Assembly: GCF_002878395.1 (NCBI RefSeq)
Contig: NC_061117.1
Coordinates: 225,330,994-225,394,993, forward strand
DNA from: Capsicum annuum
Taxonomy: Eukaryota; Streptophyta; Magnoliopsida; Solanales; Solanaceae
Direction of reading: 5' to 3'
Length of the DNA: 64,000 nucleotides
Positions 22,723 through 37,700 of this stretch are shown here, one piece after another. The translations under genes were made by a program, and so were the position numbers. The notes below the pieces were generated by a model. It did not search any database. It was given only the letters and a program-made list of their open reading frames with translations, and was not told the DNA's origin. How positions within the stretch are numbered: position 1 is the stretch's first letter; each line of letters begins with the position of its first letter.

Positions 22723-25700
22723 ATGAAGTTAAAGCGAAGGAGAGCTGTAGAAGTGGTTAGTTATATGTGTATTTATGTATTGATTTTTGATCATGTTAAT
22801 TGAATTGATTGAAGCGTGATTATTTGATGAATTTGATTTTTTTTTTTGAGTTTTTTTATTTAAAGTTGATTTATTTTTGATATCTCTAGTTGAATGTTGT
22901 TGGAATTTGTTTAATTAGTCACATGAAGTGCTAATTCGAAGTAAATTGATTGGAAGTTTGATTTCTTTGTGGCTTTTTTGAGTTTTTTTGATTAAGTTGA
23001 TGTTTTCTTTAGATATAGCGAGTTGAATTTTGTTAAATAGTCGCGTGAAATACTAATTCGAAGTAAATTGATGGGAAGTACGATTGGTTGGTATTTTTTT
23101 GCCTTTTTTTTAATTAATAAGTGCGAGTTGAATTTGGTTAATAATTTGTTTAATTAGTCAATTCGAAGTAAATTGATTGGAAGTGTTTACTTGGTGATTT
23201 TCTTTTGATAAAGTTGATGTTTTTTTAGATACGGTGAGTTGGATTTCGTTAAAAGTTGTTTAATTATTCACATGAGATGCTAATTCGAAGAAAATTAACT
23301 GGAAGTGCGATTGCTTGGTATTTTTTTGAGTTTTTTTTAATAAGCGCAAGTTGAATTTGGTTAGTAATTTGTTTAATTAATCAATTCGAAGTAAATTAAT
23401 TGGAAGTATGATATAACAACAACAACAAACCCAGTGTATTCCCACATAGTGGGGTCTGGGGGTAAGATGTACGCAGTCCATATTGGAAGTATGATACTTG
23501 GTGATTTTTTTTTTTTTTTTTGACAAAATTGATGTTTTTTTAGATATGGTGAGTTCAATTTTTGTTATAATTTGTTTAATTAGTCACATGAAATGCTAAT
23601 TCGAAGTAAATTGATTGGAAGTGTGATTACTTGGTGACTTTTTTGAGTTTTTTTTATTAAGTTGATTTTTTTTTAGATATCGCAAGTTGAATTTTGTTAA
23701 TATTTTGTTTAATTAGTCACTTGGAAATACTAATTCGAAGTAAGTTGATTGGAAGTGCGATTGCTTGGTATTTCTTTCTAGTTTTTTTAGATAGCGCGAG
23801 TTGAATTTCGCTAATTATTTGCTTAAATAGTCACATGAAATGCTAATTCTGAGTAAATTGATTGGGCGTGTGATTACTTTGTGGTTTTTTGAGTTCTTTC
23901 TGATAAAGTTGATGTTTTTTTAGATATGACATGTTGAATTTTGGTTAATCGAACTAGACATGTAACTTAGGAGGAAATAGAATTTATTTAGTGGCCTGGA
24001 ATACTAATTCAGAATAAATTGATTAGAAGTGTGATTACTTGGTGATTTTTTTCCGAGGTTTTTTTTTTCTCAAAAAATCAAGCTGATTTCTTTTTAGATA
24101 TCATGAGCTGAATTTTGTTTGTGATTTGTTTGATCTAGCAAGATATGCCCTTAGAATTTTTGGTTATATGTTACTAAGCTTTTATGGAATGGGATGAGAA
24201 TATATCACATAGATATAGACATTTCATATCGAGGAGTAGTTGATTGATTGATGCATTGCTAGTTTATGGTTTTTTTTGGGAGTTGAAACTGAACTTTTCA
24301 ACTGGTCGGAAGTAAGAGGGGTCTTTCCTTTGTGCTATAGGCACCATGGTGACTTGTGTGAACTGTGAAGTGCTGTGGTAATTGGCAAAAGGCTGATTTT
24401 TATGTCAACAGTTACTTTCACTGTCAAAGGGCAAAGTTCCCCCCACTGTGATCGATCTGGTTTGTGCAGGTGTAATCTAGTACTCCAGCTAATAAAAATC
24501 AAGTTTGGCTTTTGTTAGTGTATCTTCTAGTAAATCAAAGAATATTTAAAATGCTTTCTGCTAAGCTTTCAGTCGTGATACTGGCATGGCTGTTAATTGA
24601 GGTTGAATACCATATTATCGTTGACGAGAGTCACGTTTTATATGATGATTTAAGTAAGTTGAACAACATTGCCTTTTCTTTTCAAATCACAACAAGTCTC
24701 AAATTCTGATTTGGTGCAATTGCTTATAAAATTTTAGATATCTGCATTTTGAACTTCCAAAATGACCTGCGCAATTTACTAATCATAGAAGTTGCATAGT
24801 CAGGGCTGTCAGGCTGATCTTTGGAATTTTGCACTTAAAACATTCCAAAATCTTCTGTTATTTGTAGTTTCCAAACTACAGTTTATTCGTGTTTGCTCAT
24901 AAATGTACTTCAGTCAGGCTTCATTTATCATGTTCCAAAATTTAGTTGAGTAATTTAGGGAAAGACGTCTTCTTGAATCACAGTATCCATTGTTGGTTTA
25001 ATAATGTTTGTTTGGAAGGTGCCGGTATTATGTTTAACGTAAAGAAATTTAAATGTGCCCTGATCAAATTTGTTTTTGCATTTCCTTTTCAGCCTCCAAA
25101 GATCCGATCATTCATCTGTAGCGTCATTGCTACTCCATTAGAGAATATAGAAGAACCCCTGAAAAGTTTTGTTTGGGAGTTTGATAAGGTACCTATACAG
25201 ATTTCATGTTGACGATGTCAATACTATTTCCCTCCCTTCACACATCTTCTCCTTTCTTATTTTATTTTCCCTTTCTTATTCATGTGTATGCAGGGAGATT
25301 TTTATCATTGGGTTGATCTCTTTAACCACTTTGATACATTTTTTGAGAAATACATTAAGACTAGGAAGGATTTGCAATTTGATGACCAATTTTTGGAGTC
25401 TGAGGCTCCATTTCCAAGGGAAGCTGTTCTCCAGGTCCTTCGTGTTATAAGGATAATATTGGAGAACTGCACAAATAAGCATTTCTACAGCTCATATGAG
25501 GTACGGAAGATAGCTAAAGCGATTCTTTTCATTTTGTTGCTCCTGATTTTAATCTGGAAAAAGAATATACACATTGACATATGATTAGCTGTCTGTGTGT
25601 CTGCATGTTGCCCTGTTTTTTGTAATTCAAAGTTTGCGTGATTTCTTAGTACCACAGATTATTTGTTTTTAACTGTTGAGGACCCTGGCATTTATTCTGT

Positions 25701-28700
25701 TGTGTTTAAGAGATGGCCCTAAAAAAGGCAAATAGAAGAAAGGGGGATAGAATTGGCACATCTTGAGGTGGTATTGTTAATAACCTTAGGGGGAGGGTGT
25801 GTGTGGTTGCGGATGTTTCAGTTTAAGTTCCGAACTGACTTAAATTTTAGTTTCTTCCCATCTTTGCTCTTGATCTGGTAAAACAATGTAGTTCTTGGTG
25901 TTTTCAAAAATACCCCCAACGCGCATTACAGAATCATTATATTATTTTGAATATGAAACTTTATTTTCTTTGCTTTTCTTTGTGCTGCAGCATCACTTGT
26001 CAGCGTTACTTGCTTCCACTGATGCGGATGTTGTTGAGGCGTGTTTGCAAACTTTGGCTGCCTTTTTGAAGAAAACAATAGGGAAATATGTCATTAGAGA
26101 TTCTTCTCTTAATTCAAAGCTGTTCGCTCTTGCACAGGGTTGGGGAGGAAAAGAAGAAGGCCTTGGGTTAATTGCGTGTGCTCTGCAGGACAGCTCTGAT
26201 GCAAGTGCTAGTGAGTTAGGTTGCACCTTACATTTTGAATTCTATGCAACTGAATCATCAGATGAGCCCACTGCTCCCACTGGTTTACAGATCATCCATT
26301 TGCCTAACATTGACAGCAGAAAAGAGTCAGATCTTGAACTTTTGAACAATTTAGTCTTACAGTACAAGGTTCCTCCTAGTTTGAGATTTCCTCTTTTGAC
26401 AAGGTTGCGGTATGCTAGGGCATTTAGTTCGCCAGCTTCTCGACAACAGTACACTTGCATACGCCTCTATGCATTTATAGCTCTTGTTCAAGCATCCAGT
26501 GATTCAGATGATTTGGTTTCGTTCTTCAACAGTGAACCAGAGTTCATTAATGAGTTGGTTACCTTATTGAGCTATGAACACGCGGTTCTTGAGAAGATTA
26601 GAATTTTGGGTCTTGTTTCCTTGGTTGCTCTCTGTCAAGATCGGTCACGCCAGCCAAGTGTGTTGACAGCTGTAACATCCGGGGGGCATCGTGGTATTCT
26701 TTCCAGCCTTATGCAAAAGGCGATTGATTCCATTGTCGGCAACTCCTCAAAATGGTCTGTTCTTTTTGCTGAGGCTTTGTTATCTCTTGTTACCATTTTG
26801 GTCTCATCTTCATCTGGTTGCTCAGCCATGCGAGAAGCAGGGTTCATCCCTACTCTTTTACCGCTACTTAAAGATACGGATCCTCAACACCTGCATTTAG
26901 TTAGCATGGCTGTTCATGTCCTAGAGGCATTCATGGATTATAGTAATCCAGCTGCTGCACTATTCAGAGATTTGGGAGGTTTGGATGACACCATAGCACG
27001 CCTTAATGTAGAAGTTTCTCGTGTTGAAAATGGTGTAAAGCTGCCAGCTGCTAGTAGTGATCTCGAAAGTTCTGATTTAAATAGCTCACAGATTGTTGCT
27101 GGTACTTCTTCCGAGCTAGACAACGCGCAGGCTCTTTATTCTGATGTGTTGGTTGCTTATCATCGGCGATTACTGATGAAAGCTTTATTACGTGCCATAT
27201 CTTTGGGAACCTATGCCCCTGGAACCACTGCTCGTATTTACGGTTCAGAGGAGAGTTTGTTGCCTCAATGCTTGAGCATAATCTTCAGAAGAGCTAGAAA
27301 TTTTGGTGGAGGAGTGTTTCATCTTGCTGCAACTGTGATGAGTGATCTTATTCACAAAGATCCCACCTGCTTCCCTGTATTGGAAGCGGCTGGTCTTCCT
27401 TCTGCCTTCATTGATGCCATTATGGATGGGGTTGTTTGCTCTGCAGAAGCCATCACTTGCATACCTCAGTGTTTAGATGCGTTGTGCTTGAATAACAATG
27501 GTCTTCAGGCTGTAAAAGATCGCAATGCGTTGAGGTGTTTCGTAAAAATATTCACTTCAAAAACATATGTCAGAGCCCTTAGTGGTGATACCACTGGATC
27601 TTTGTCTAGTGGCCTGGATGAACTTATGAGGCACACCTCATCATTGCGCGGACCTGGAGTGGAAACTATGATTGAGATCTTAAAGGAGATTGCAAAACTT
27701 GGATCTGTTCCAGAAGCTATTTCACCCTCAGCTGACAGTCCTAGTTCTTCTAACCCTGTTCCGATGGAAACAGAAGGTGAGGATAGGGGTGTGGTTTCGC
27801 CTGATCAAGACTCACTAAAGGCTAAAAGTTTGGAGCATGTGGAACCATCTTCTGATTCTGTCGTACCAAACATCGAGTCTTTTCTTCTTGAATGTATAGG
27901 CAATGCTGCTCGTCTGCTTGAAACAATTCTTCAGAATTCTGATACGTGCCGTATTTTTGTTGAGAAGAAAGGAATTGAAGCTGTTCTTCAGCTGTTCACT
28001 TTGCCTGCCTTGCCACTTTCTGTTTCTGTGGGTCAGACGTTATCTGTTGCATTTAAGAATTTCTCTCCGCAGCATTCTGCTTCTCTTGCTCGTGCAGTCT
28101 GTTCTTTTTTAAGAGAACATTTGAAGTTAACAAATGAACTTATAGTTCAAATTCGAGGATCTCAACTTGTGAAGGTGGAGTCTGCTAAGAGGATAACTGT
28201 GTTGAAGAATCTTTCAAGTCTGGAAGGTATTTTATCTCTCTCCAATTCTTTGTTGAAGGGAAGTACTACTGTGGTTTCTGAGTTAGGAACTGCAGATGCT
28301 GATGTCTTAAAGGATCTTGGGAGAGCGTATAAGGAAGTACTTTGGCAAATCTCCTTGTGTTGTGATTCCAAGTTGGATGAGAAACAGAATGTGGAAGTAG
28401 ACCCCCAAAATGTAGAAGCAGGTTCGTCCAATATAGGAGGTAGAGACAGTGATGAAGAGACTAATATTCCTTCAGTTAGATACATGAATCCTGTTTCTAT
28501 CAGGAATAGTTCTCACTCTCAATGGGGGATAGACCGTGAGTTTCTTTCTGTAATTCGGTCAAGTGAAGGTTTTAATCGTCGCAGCAGACATGGTTTAGCA
28601 CGAATTCGTGGTGGAAGGACCAGTAGGCATTTGGAAACTTTACAAGCTGAATCTGAAGTTGCTTCCAGTGTTGTGGAGAGTACTATCCAGGAGGTGAAGA

Positions 28701-31700
28701 AAAAAACTCCCAGTGTTCTGGTTTTAGAAAATCTGAACAAGCTTGCTTCTAGCATGCGTTCTTTCTTTATGGCTCTTGTTAAAGGATTTACATCTCCAAA
28801 TCGTCGGAGAACTGAAACGGGATCTCTAAGTGCAGCTTCAAAGAGCATAGGAACTGCCTTGGCCAAAGTTTTTCTTGAGGCTCTTGGTTTCTCAGGATAT
28901 CCAGATGCTTCTGCACTTGATATACCACCTTCTGTCAAGTGTCGATATCTTGGTAAGGTTGTGGATGATATGCTGACCCTAACATTTGATGCCAGGCGGC
29001 GTACCTGTTATGCGTCTATGATTAACAATTTCTATGCCCAAGGAACCTTTAAGGAGCTTCTGACAACATTCGAAGCAACCAGTCAGTTGTTGTGGACACT
29101 TCCCTATTCTTTACTATCTGGAATGGTTCCTGAAAATAGTGGTGAGGAAAACAAGTTATCTCACAGTTCGTGGCTTCTTGGTACTCTGCAGAGTTATTGC
29201 CGTTTGCTTGAATATTTTGTCAATTCGGGGTTGCTGTTGTCTCCAACCTCAACATCCCAAGCGCAGCTCCTTGTTCAGCCAGTTGCTGTCGGTTTGTCTA
29301 TTGGGTTGTTTCCTGTTCCTAGAGACCCAGAAGCGTTTGTCCGTATGCTGCAGTCCCAGGTTCTAGATGTCATACTTCCCCTTTGGAACCATCAGATGTT
29401 CCCCAGTTGTAATCCAGGGTTTATTAATTCTGTTATTATGCTTATAACTTACATCTACTGTGGTGTTGGGGATGTGAAACAAAATCGCAGTGGGTCATCA
29501 AGTTCTGCAAATCCACGTGCATTGGCTCCTCCACCTGATGAGACTACTATTTCTACCATTGTTGAGATGGGCTTTTCAAGAGCAAGAGCTGAAGAGGCAT
29601 TAAGACGAGTTGAAACGAACAGTGTGGAGATGGCTATGGAGTGGTTGTTTAGTCATGCTGAAGATCCTGCTCAAGAAGATGATGAGTTGGCTCGTGCACT
29701 AGCTTTATCACTTGGGAATTCATCAGAGACTTCTAAAGCTGACAACGTTGATAGATCCGTTGAGGTTCTATCTGAAGAACAACAAACTAAGCCACCACCT
29801 GTTGAAGATGTCCTTGCTGCAACAATTAAGCTGTTTCAGAGCACCGACTCAATGGCTTTCCCATTAATGGATTTACTTGTGACTCTTTGCAATCGCAACA
29901 AAGGAGAAGATCGTGCAAAAGTGATTTCGTATCTGATTCACCAGTTGAAAGATTGCCAGCTGGATTTTTCCAGGGACACTGGTGCCTTGTGCATGATAAC
30001 ACATATTTTAGCATTGCTTCTCTCTGAAGATGAAAATATACGGGAAATTGCGGCAAAGAATGATATTGTCTCTGTAGGACTTGAAATATTGATGAAGTTC
30101 AAGGCTAGAGCTGAAAATGAAATTATGGTTCCTAGATGCATCAGTGCACTGTTGCTAATCTTATTTAATCTGTTGCAAACCAGGCCTAAAGCATCTGGTG
30201 ATGACACTGAAAGAGTAACAGCTGCATCTTTACCAGAATCTTTAGAAGAGCATCTCCCATCACAAGTTCCTGAAGCAGTTATTGAGAAGAAGTCAACTCT
30301 AGTCTCCCAGGATGATGAATTGTCCGCTGGTTTTGAGAAAATATTTGGTAAACCTACAGGTTATTTGAGTATAGAGGACAGTTGTAAGGTGCTTGATTTT
30401 GCTTGTGACTTGGTTAAGCAACATGCGCCAGCCATGGTTATGCAGGCTTCTCTACAGCTGTGCGCACGCTTGACGAAAATACATGCTCTTGCCATTCGGT
30501 TTCTTGAAAATGGCGGAATGACTTCTCTTTTTGATCTCCCAAGATCTTGTTACTTTCCAGGATATGACACCTTGGCATCTGCCATTGTTAGACATCTTCT
30601 TGAAGATCCTCAGACTCTGCAAACAGCCATGGAGATGGAGATACGGCAGACCCTTAGTGGAAGTCGGCATGGTGGTCGTACTTCTGTTAAGACATTTTTA
30701 ACATCAATGGCTCCTGTGATATGTCGAGACCCTGGAGTCTTCGTGAAAGCTGCCGGTGCAGTTTGCCAGCTGGAATCATCTGGAGGGAGATCTATCGTTG
30801 TCTTAACAAAAGAGAAAGATAAGGAGAGAGAGAAAGAGAAAGTTAAAACATCTGCTGAGTTTGGAGCTTCTAATGAGTGTGTGCGAATTTCTGAAAATAA
30901 AGCCCATGATGGATCAGGAAAGTGTTCTAAAAGCCACAAAAAGATCCCTGCAAATGTCTCTCAGGTAATTGATCATCTTCTTGAAATAGTTTCAGCTTTT
31001 CCTAGACAGGGATTGGTAGAAGATTGCATGGGCAGCGCCTGCGCTATGGAGGTTGATGAGCCCATAGTCAAAGTAAAGGGGAAATCAAAGGTTGATGAGG
31101 TGCGAGAGGTTCAGTCCGACAGTGTTTCAGAAAAATCAGCAGGGCTTGCTAAAGTTACTTTTGTACTCAAATTATTGAGTGACATTCTTATGATGTATGT
31201 ACATGCTCTTGGGGTTATCCTGAGAAGGGATTTGGAGATGTGTCAACTTCGGGGATCCCATCAGCCAGATAATCCTGGTCATGGGGGTATTATCCATCAT
31301 GTTTTGCAACGGCTTCTTCCCCTTTCAGTCGATAAATCTGCAGGCCCCGATGAATGGAGGGACAAGCTGTCTGAAAAAGCTTCATGGTTTCTGGTAGTTT
31401 TGTCTGGTAGATCTAGTGAAGGTCGTAGGAGGGTTATTAATGAACTTGTGAAATCTTTGTCCTCATTTGTGAAGTTGGCGAGCAACTCCGCCTGTAGCAG
31501 TTTATTGCCAGATAAAAAGGTCCTTGCTTATGTTGATCTGGCACATTCCATTTTGTCCAAGAACTCATCCTCAGGCGACCTACCTGGTTCTGGTTGTTCT
31601 CCAGACATAGCCAAAAGCATGATAGATGGAGGATTGGTCCAGTGCTTATCTGGTGTGCTTCAAGCAATTGATTTGGATCACCCTGATGCTCCGAAAGTTG

Positions 31701-34700
31701 TGAATCTGATTCTTAAAACACTGGAAAGCCTTACAAGGGCTGCCAATGCTAGTGAGCAACTTTTCAAAACTGATTCTGTCAACAAGAAAAAGTCAACTGC
31801 CCTCAATGGTAGGTCAGATAATCAGGTGAATACAACATCAGCCTTTCCAAACATAGAGGCCGGTGGAAATGGAAACGGCCAGCAGGCGGTTCCTAATTCA
31901 AATGTAGCGCAACTGCCGGCTAGTGCTTCTCAGAATCACAACAATGAGAATGCGACTACAAACCCGTCCATGGAGCAAGAAATGAGAACTGAGCAAGAAG
32001 AAGAAACTGCAGGCAATCCTCCTCCCCTCGAGCTTGTGGATTACATGCGTGATGAGATGGAAGACAATGGTGTTCTGAACGACACGGAGCAAATTGACAT
32101 GGGTTTCCACGTTGAGAATAGGGCACATCATGAAATGGGTGAAGAAGATGATGATATGGGAGATGATGGCGAGGATGACGAGGATGATGATGAGGGTGAG
32201 GATGAGGATGAAGATATAGCTGAAGATGGCACCGGCTTGATGTCTCTGGCCGATACTGATGGGGAAGAGCATGATGATGCTGGACTGGGAGGCGAATACA
32301 ATGATGACATGGTTGATGAAGAGGATGATGGGTTTCATGAAAATCGAGTTATTGAGGTTAGGTGGAGGGAAGCCTTGGATGGCCTTGACCATTTACAAGT
32401 TCTAGGGCAACCTGGAACAGGTGGTGGCCTTATTAATGTTGGAGGTGAGACAATTGAAGGATGGAACGTTGATGACCTCTTTGGCCTTCGCAGGACCTTT
32501 GGCTTTGAGCGCCGCCGCCAGACAACTAGGAATTCCTTGGAACAGTCTGTTACTGAAGTTACTGGTCTGCAACATCCTCTCCTCTTGAGGCCATCACAGT
32601 CTGGGGACTCTGCCCCTGTCTGGTCATCGCTTGGGAACTCATCCAGGGATGCAGAAGCCTTATCTGCTAGTAGGCTGGATGTAGCTCGTTTCTTCACTTT
32701 TGATTCCCCAATACTCCCGTTTGATAGTGCGCCGTCTAGCCTCTTCAGTGACAGACTCAGTGGTGCAGCACCTCCACCTTTGGCTGACTTTTCTGTTGGT
32801 TTGGAGTCTCTACATGTTCCAGGTCGGAGGCCTGGTGATGGTAGGTGGACCGATGATGGCCAACCCCAAGCAGGTGGTCAGTCTGCTGCTATTGCACAGA
32901 TGGTTGAGGAGCAGTTCGTTTGTCAACTAAGCAGAATTGCTCCAGCTTCTAATCCTCCTGTTGGAGTACTGGAGAGAGAGCAGGACATACCTGTAGTTGG
33001 TGAGAATCAACAGCAGATGGAGGATGATAGCACTACTGGTCAACAAAATGATGATCGCCCTAACAATAGTGAGCAAGAATCCAATCAACCAGTTGAAGTT
33101 CAGTCTTGTGAAAGGGAACACAACCCGGAGGTTGCCGCTGATCAGGTAGGGGAATTCCCAGAAGCTGTTGAACCTATGGAAAATGTACTCCTGGACAGGT
33201 CAAACAATGGTCATGGCAGCTTGGTGATTGGAGAAGGAAATGCAAATCCAAGCGACAGCATAGAGGGAACTGCAGGTCATGCTGTGTCATCCATACAAGG
33301 TGAAGGCAATGCGGTGCATGATCGGACTGCTGATGCGGATGTAAACATATGCAATGCAACCTCAACCGATGTAACAGAGAGTCATGCCACTGATGAGCCA
33401 CTGCTAATTTCTGGGGAAGCAATGCTGGATTCCAGTGCTCATCATGTTTCTGCAGTTCAGGAGGATACTGATATACATATGCACAGTGCAGAAACAGAAA
33501 GGGAGAGTGACCAGCCATTACCTATTCTTCCTGAGGATCCATCGGTGACTCAGAACCTTGAGGAAGTTCAAGATGCTGTTCAAACTGATGAAACTAGTTT
33601 GAATAATGAAGCTTCTACTGCAAACGCTATCGATCCAACCTTTTTAGAGGCACTTCCTGAAGATCTTCGGGCAGAGGTTCTTGCATCGCAGCAGGCTCAG
33701 GCTCAACCTCCAACTTATACAGCACCGACAGCTGAAGATATCGATCCAGAGTTCTTAGCTGCTCTTCCTCCAGATATTCAAGCAGAAGTTCTTGCCCAAC
33801 AACGTGCTCAAAGAGTCGTGCAGCAGGCTGAAGGTCAGCCTGTCGAAATGGATAATGCTTCAATCATAGCCACATTTCCAGCTGATCTGCGTGAAGAGGT
33901 CTGTATTTGGATTGTTTTACGCCGTCCTCTGAATATTTTAATATTTTATTTATGCTTATTTTGGGTGTTTGTCAGGTTCTGTTAACATCGTCAGAAGCTG
34001 TTTTGTCAGCATTGCCATCTCCATTACTCGCTGAAGCACAAATGCTTAGGGACAGAGCTGTGAGTCATTACCAAGCACGAAGTTTGTTTGGAGGCAGCCA
34101 CAGGCTTCATGGTCGTAGAAATGGTCTGGGATTTGACAGACAGACAGTTATGGACAGGGGTGTGGGTGTTACAATCGGCCGGAGGGCTTCATCCTCTTTT
34201 TCAGAGAGTTTGAAGTTGAAGGAACTTGAAGGCGAGCCACTGTTAGATGCTAATGGCTTGAAGTCATTGATCCGCCTCTTGCGTTTAGCACAGGTAAATA
34301 GCTTCCATAAATCAAGCTCACAGTTTTGAAATGAAAATACTTCTATCATTAGACAATAGGCTTGCTTCTGTAGAGTTATTGTTGGTGATGTAATATTCTG
34401 GTCATTTATATTCTACGATGTGTGCTCATCGTATAGAACTGAGACATTCAATATTTGTTTTCAGCCTCTTGGGAAAGGTTTGTTGCAGAGACTCCTGTTG
34501 AATTTGTCTGCTCATAGCAGCACAAGAGCAGTTCTTGTCTACCTTCTTCTTGAAACAATCAAGCCCGAGACTGGAGGTGCAGTTGGTGGTTTAACAACCA
34601 TTAACTCACAGAGACTTTACGGCTGTCAGTCAAATATTGTTTATGGCCGATCACAGCTATTTGATGGTATTTGTCTTTTCTAAAGTGATGTTGTAGATCT

Positions 34701-37700
34701 CTGTTTGCAGTGTCTTTTGCTAACCATTTAAGTCATTTCCCAGGACTTCCTCCACTGGTATTGCGTCGGATTCTGGAGATCTTAACTTACCTCGCTACCA
34801 ACCACTCTGCAGTTGCCGGTCTTCTTTTCTACTTTGACCTCTCGCTTATTCCAGAGTGGTCAGATGTGAAGTGTTTGGAAACCAAGAGGGACAAAGGCAA
34901 GGAGAAAATTGTTGGAGGAGATTCCTCAGTAGTGCCTTTTGGAAGCTCTAACAAGAGGGATATTCCATTGATTTTGTTTCTCAAGCTTTTGAACCAACCA
35001 CTTTTTTTGCGCAGCATAGCACATCTTGAACAGGTCGGTTATGGTGAAATGCTTTGATACTACTGACATGTTAGGTCTTTGGAGATAGTTAACTCTGATT
35101 TATTTGTTGTTTCCTTGCATAAACTGTGTAGGTCATGGGCCTCCTTCAAGTAGTTGTCTACACTGCAGCTTCCAAGATGGAGTGTCAGTCTCATTCTGAA
35201 GAAACAGTAGACCGTCCTAATAATGACCCAGTAGACGGTTCTCATAATAACACAGTAGACGGTTCTAATAATCCTGTTGGCAATGAAACTATGAGTGATA
35301 TACGGAAAGATCCTGGATTGCCAGAGATGAAGTCCCATCAAGATGATAGCGCCGTTGGTTCTGCAGTCCCTGCATCTGATGCCAATGGAAGCCCAAACAT
35401 TCGTGACATCTTCTTGCAGCTGCCACATTCTGATTTGCACAATCTTTGCTGTCTTCTTGGTCATGAAGGGTATTATTTTTCTATTTAAAATTCTGTACCA
35501 TGATTTGCCTAAATATTTATGTTTTCATCTGTTCGTGATTTGAGATTTTTCATTTCCCATTCCTTGATTTTTCCATTTTAGTTTTATCTTTCTTTTTCCC
35601 TTCTGAAACATAAATGTTGTGTTGCTACTATCTGACCTCTAGTGTATATATTTTAGGCTCTCAGACAAAGTTTACATGCTTGCCGGCGAGGTGTTGAAGA
35701 AGCTAGCCTCAGTTGCTGCTCCCCATCGGAAGTTTTTCATTTCAGAACTTTCAGAGTTGACTCAAAGGCTGAGCAAAACTGCTGTGGAGGAGCTTATCAC
35801 GCTAAAGAATACACACATGCTGGGATTGAGTGCTGGATCTATGGCTGGAGCTGCAGTCCTTCGTGTATTACAAACACTTAGTTCACTAAGTACAGCTTGT
35901 GCTGATGGCAACACGGACACATCTATGGAGGAGGAACATGATGAGCATAACATCATGTGGAAGTTAAATGTTGCACTTGAACCTTTATGGGAAGAGCTGA
36001 GTGAATGCATAGGGACCATGGAGGTAGAGCTCACACAGAGCGCTTCTGCTTCAGTTATGTCAAGTACCAACACCGGAGAGCATATACATGAAGCTGGTGC
36101 TTCATCTGTATCTTCTCCATTGCCTCCTGGAACTCAGCGACTGTTACCTTTTATTGAGGCTTTCTTTGTTCTGTGTGAGAAGCTTCAGGCAAACATCTGT
36201 ATTATGCAGCAAGATCATATCAATGCAACTGCTAGAGAAGTGAAAGAATTAGCTGGTACTTCAGTTAAGCTGTCCTCCAAGTCTATTGGGGATTCACATA
36301 AAATATTAGATGGGGCTGTAACATTTGTAAGATTCGCGGAAAAGCATCGGCGCTTGCTTAATGCTTTTGTCCGGCAGAACCCTGCCTTACTGGAGAAATC
36401 ACTTTGTGTGATGCTGAAAGCCCCGCGACTCATTGATTTTGACAATAAAAGAGCTTATTTTCGCTCTAGAATAAGGCAGCAGCATGAACAGCACCTCTCT
36501 GGTCCTCTGCGAATTAGTGTTCGGCGGGCGTATGTGTTGGAGGATTCTTATAATCAGTTGCGTATGCAACCCAATCAAGACCTGAAAGGACGGTTAAATG
36601 TGCACTTTCAAGGTGAGGAGGGTATTGATGCTGGTGGTTTGACAAGAGAATGGTATCAATTGCTATCAAGGGTCATATTTGACAAAGGAGCTTTGTTGTT
36701 TACGACCGTTGGGAATAATGCAACTTTCCAGCCTAACCCGAACTCTGTTTATCAAACTGAACATCTCTCATACTTCAAATTTGTAGGCCGCGTGGTAGGA
36801 CTTCTGGAACTCTCTTTTTTTTTTTTTTTTCAAAATAAAAGATATGTCCAAGCTATGACTTTATCCTTATTTCACATGTTAATCTCAAGCCTTTCACGAG
36901 ATACTCTTTATAGGTTGCCAAAGCACTATTTGATGGGCAGTTGCTGGATGTTTATTTTACTCGGTCATTCTACAAACATATCCTTGGTGTAAAGGTCACA
37001 TATCATGATATAGAGGCTGTTGATCCTGATTACTATAAGAACTTGAAGTGGATGCTGGAGGTGAAATTTTATTAACATGCAGTATTTTGTTAACTGGTCT
37101 ATAGAATGTCATCCGTGGAACTTCTGATGGTTTCGTGGTTTCCTGTACCAGAATGATGTGAGTGATATACCAGATTTGACTTTTAGCAAGGATGCAGATG
37201 AAGAAAAACGCATTCTTTATGAGAAAACAGAGGTTAGTAGGCACAAATTTTTTTGAACCCCCCAAACAAAAAACAAAGAAAGTTAAATGAGCAAGTCAGA
37301 TATTACTCTGTCTGAGGTGATATCTAAACTAATTTTTTGTATTTTGCATGAGAAAGGTTACTGATTATGAGCTTAAACCTGGAGGAAGAAATATACGGGT
37401 CACAGAAGAGACAAAGCACGAGTATGTTGATCTCGTGGCTGACCATATTCTGACAAACGCTATTCGCCCTCAAATAAATGCATTCCTTGAAGGTTTCAAT
37501 GAATTGGTACCGCGTGAACTTATCTCCATTTTCAATGATAAAGAGCTTGAACTTTTGATAAGCGGTCTTCCAGAAATTGATAGTAAGTGGACACGCTTCT
37601 CCACCTTTGCTTTGTGTATATACACCATATCCTATGAAGCTTCTTATCATGATTCTGTATGCAGTGGAAGATCTGAAGGCCAACACTGAATATACTGGAT

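Noticed and set aside
25895..25990. Start of the giant UPL exon at an ATG at 25895
   Set aside because: That ATG lies in intron 3; the acceptor CTGCAG at 25990 and the family sequence SSYE-HHLSALL show the exon starts at 25991.
32128..32310. Serine-rich minus-strand frame in UPL
   Set aside because: It is the complement of the acidic Asp/Glu codon run in the UPL exon.
33899..33985. C-terminal extension of UPL after EEV at 33899
   Set aside because: It reads through intron 4; GT at 33899 and the continuation [10 protein letters not shown] at 33976 restore the family sequence.
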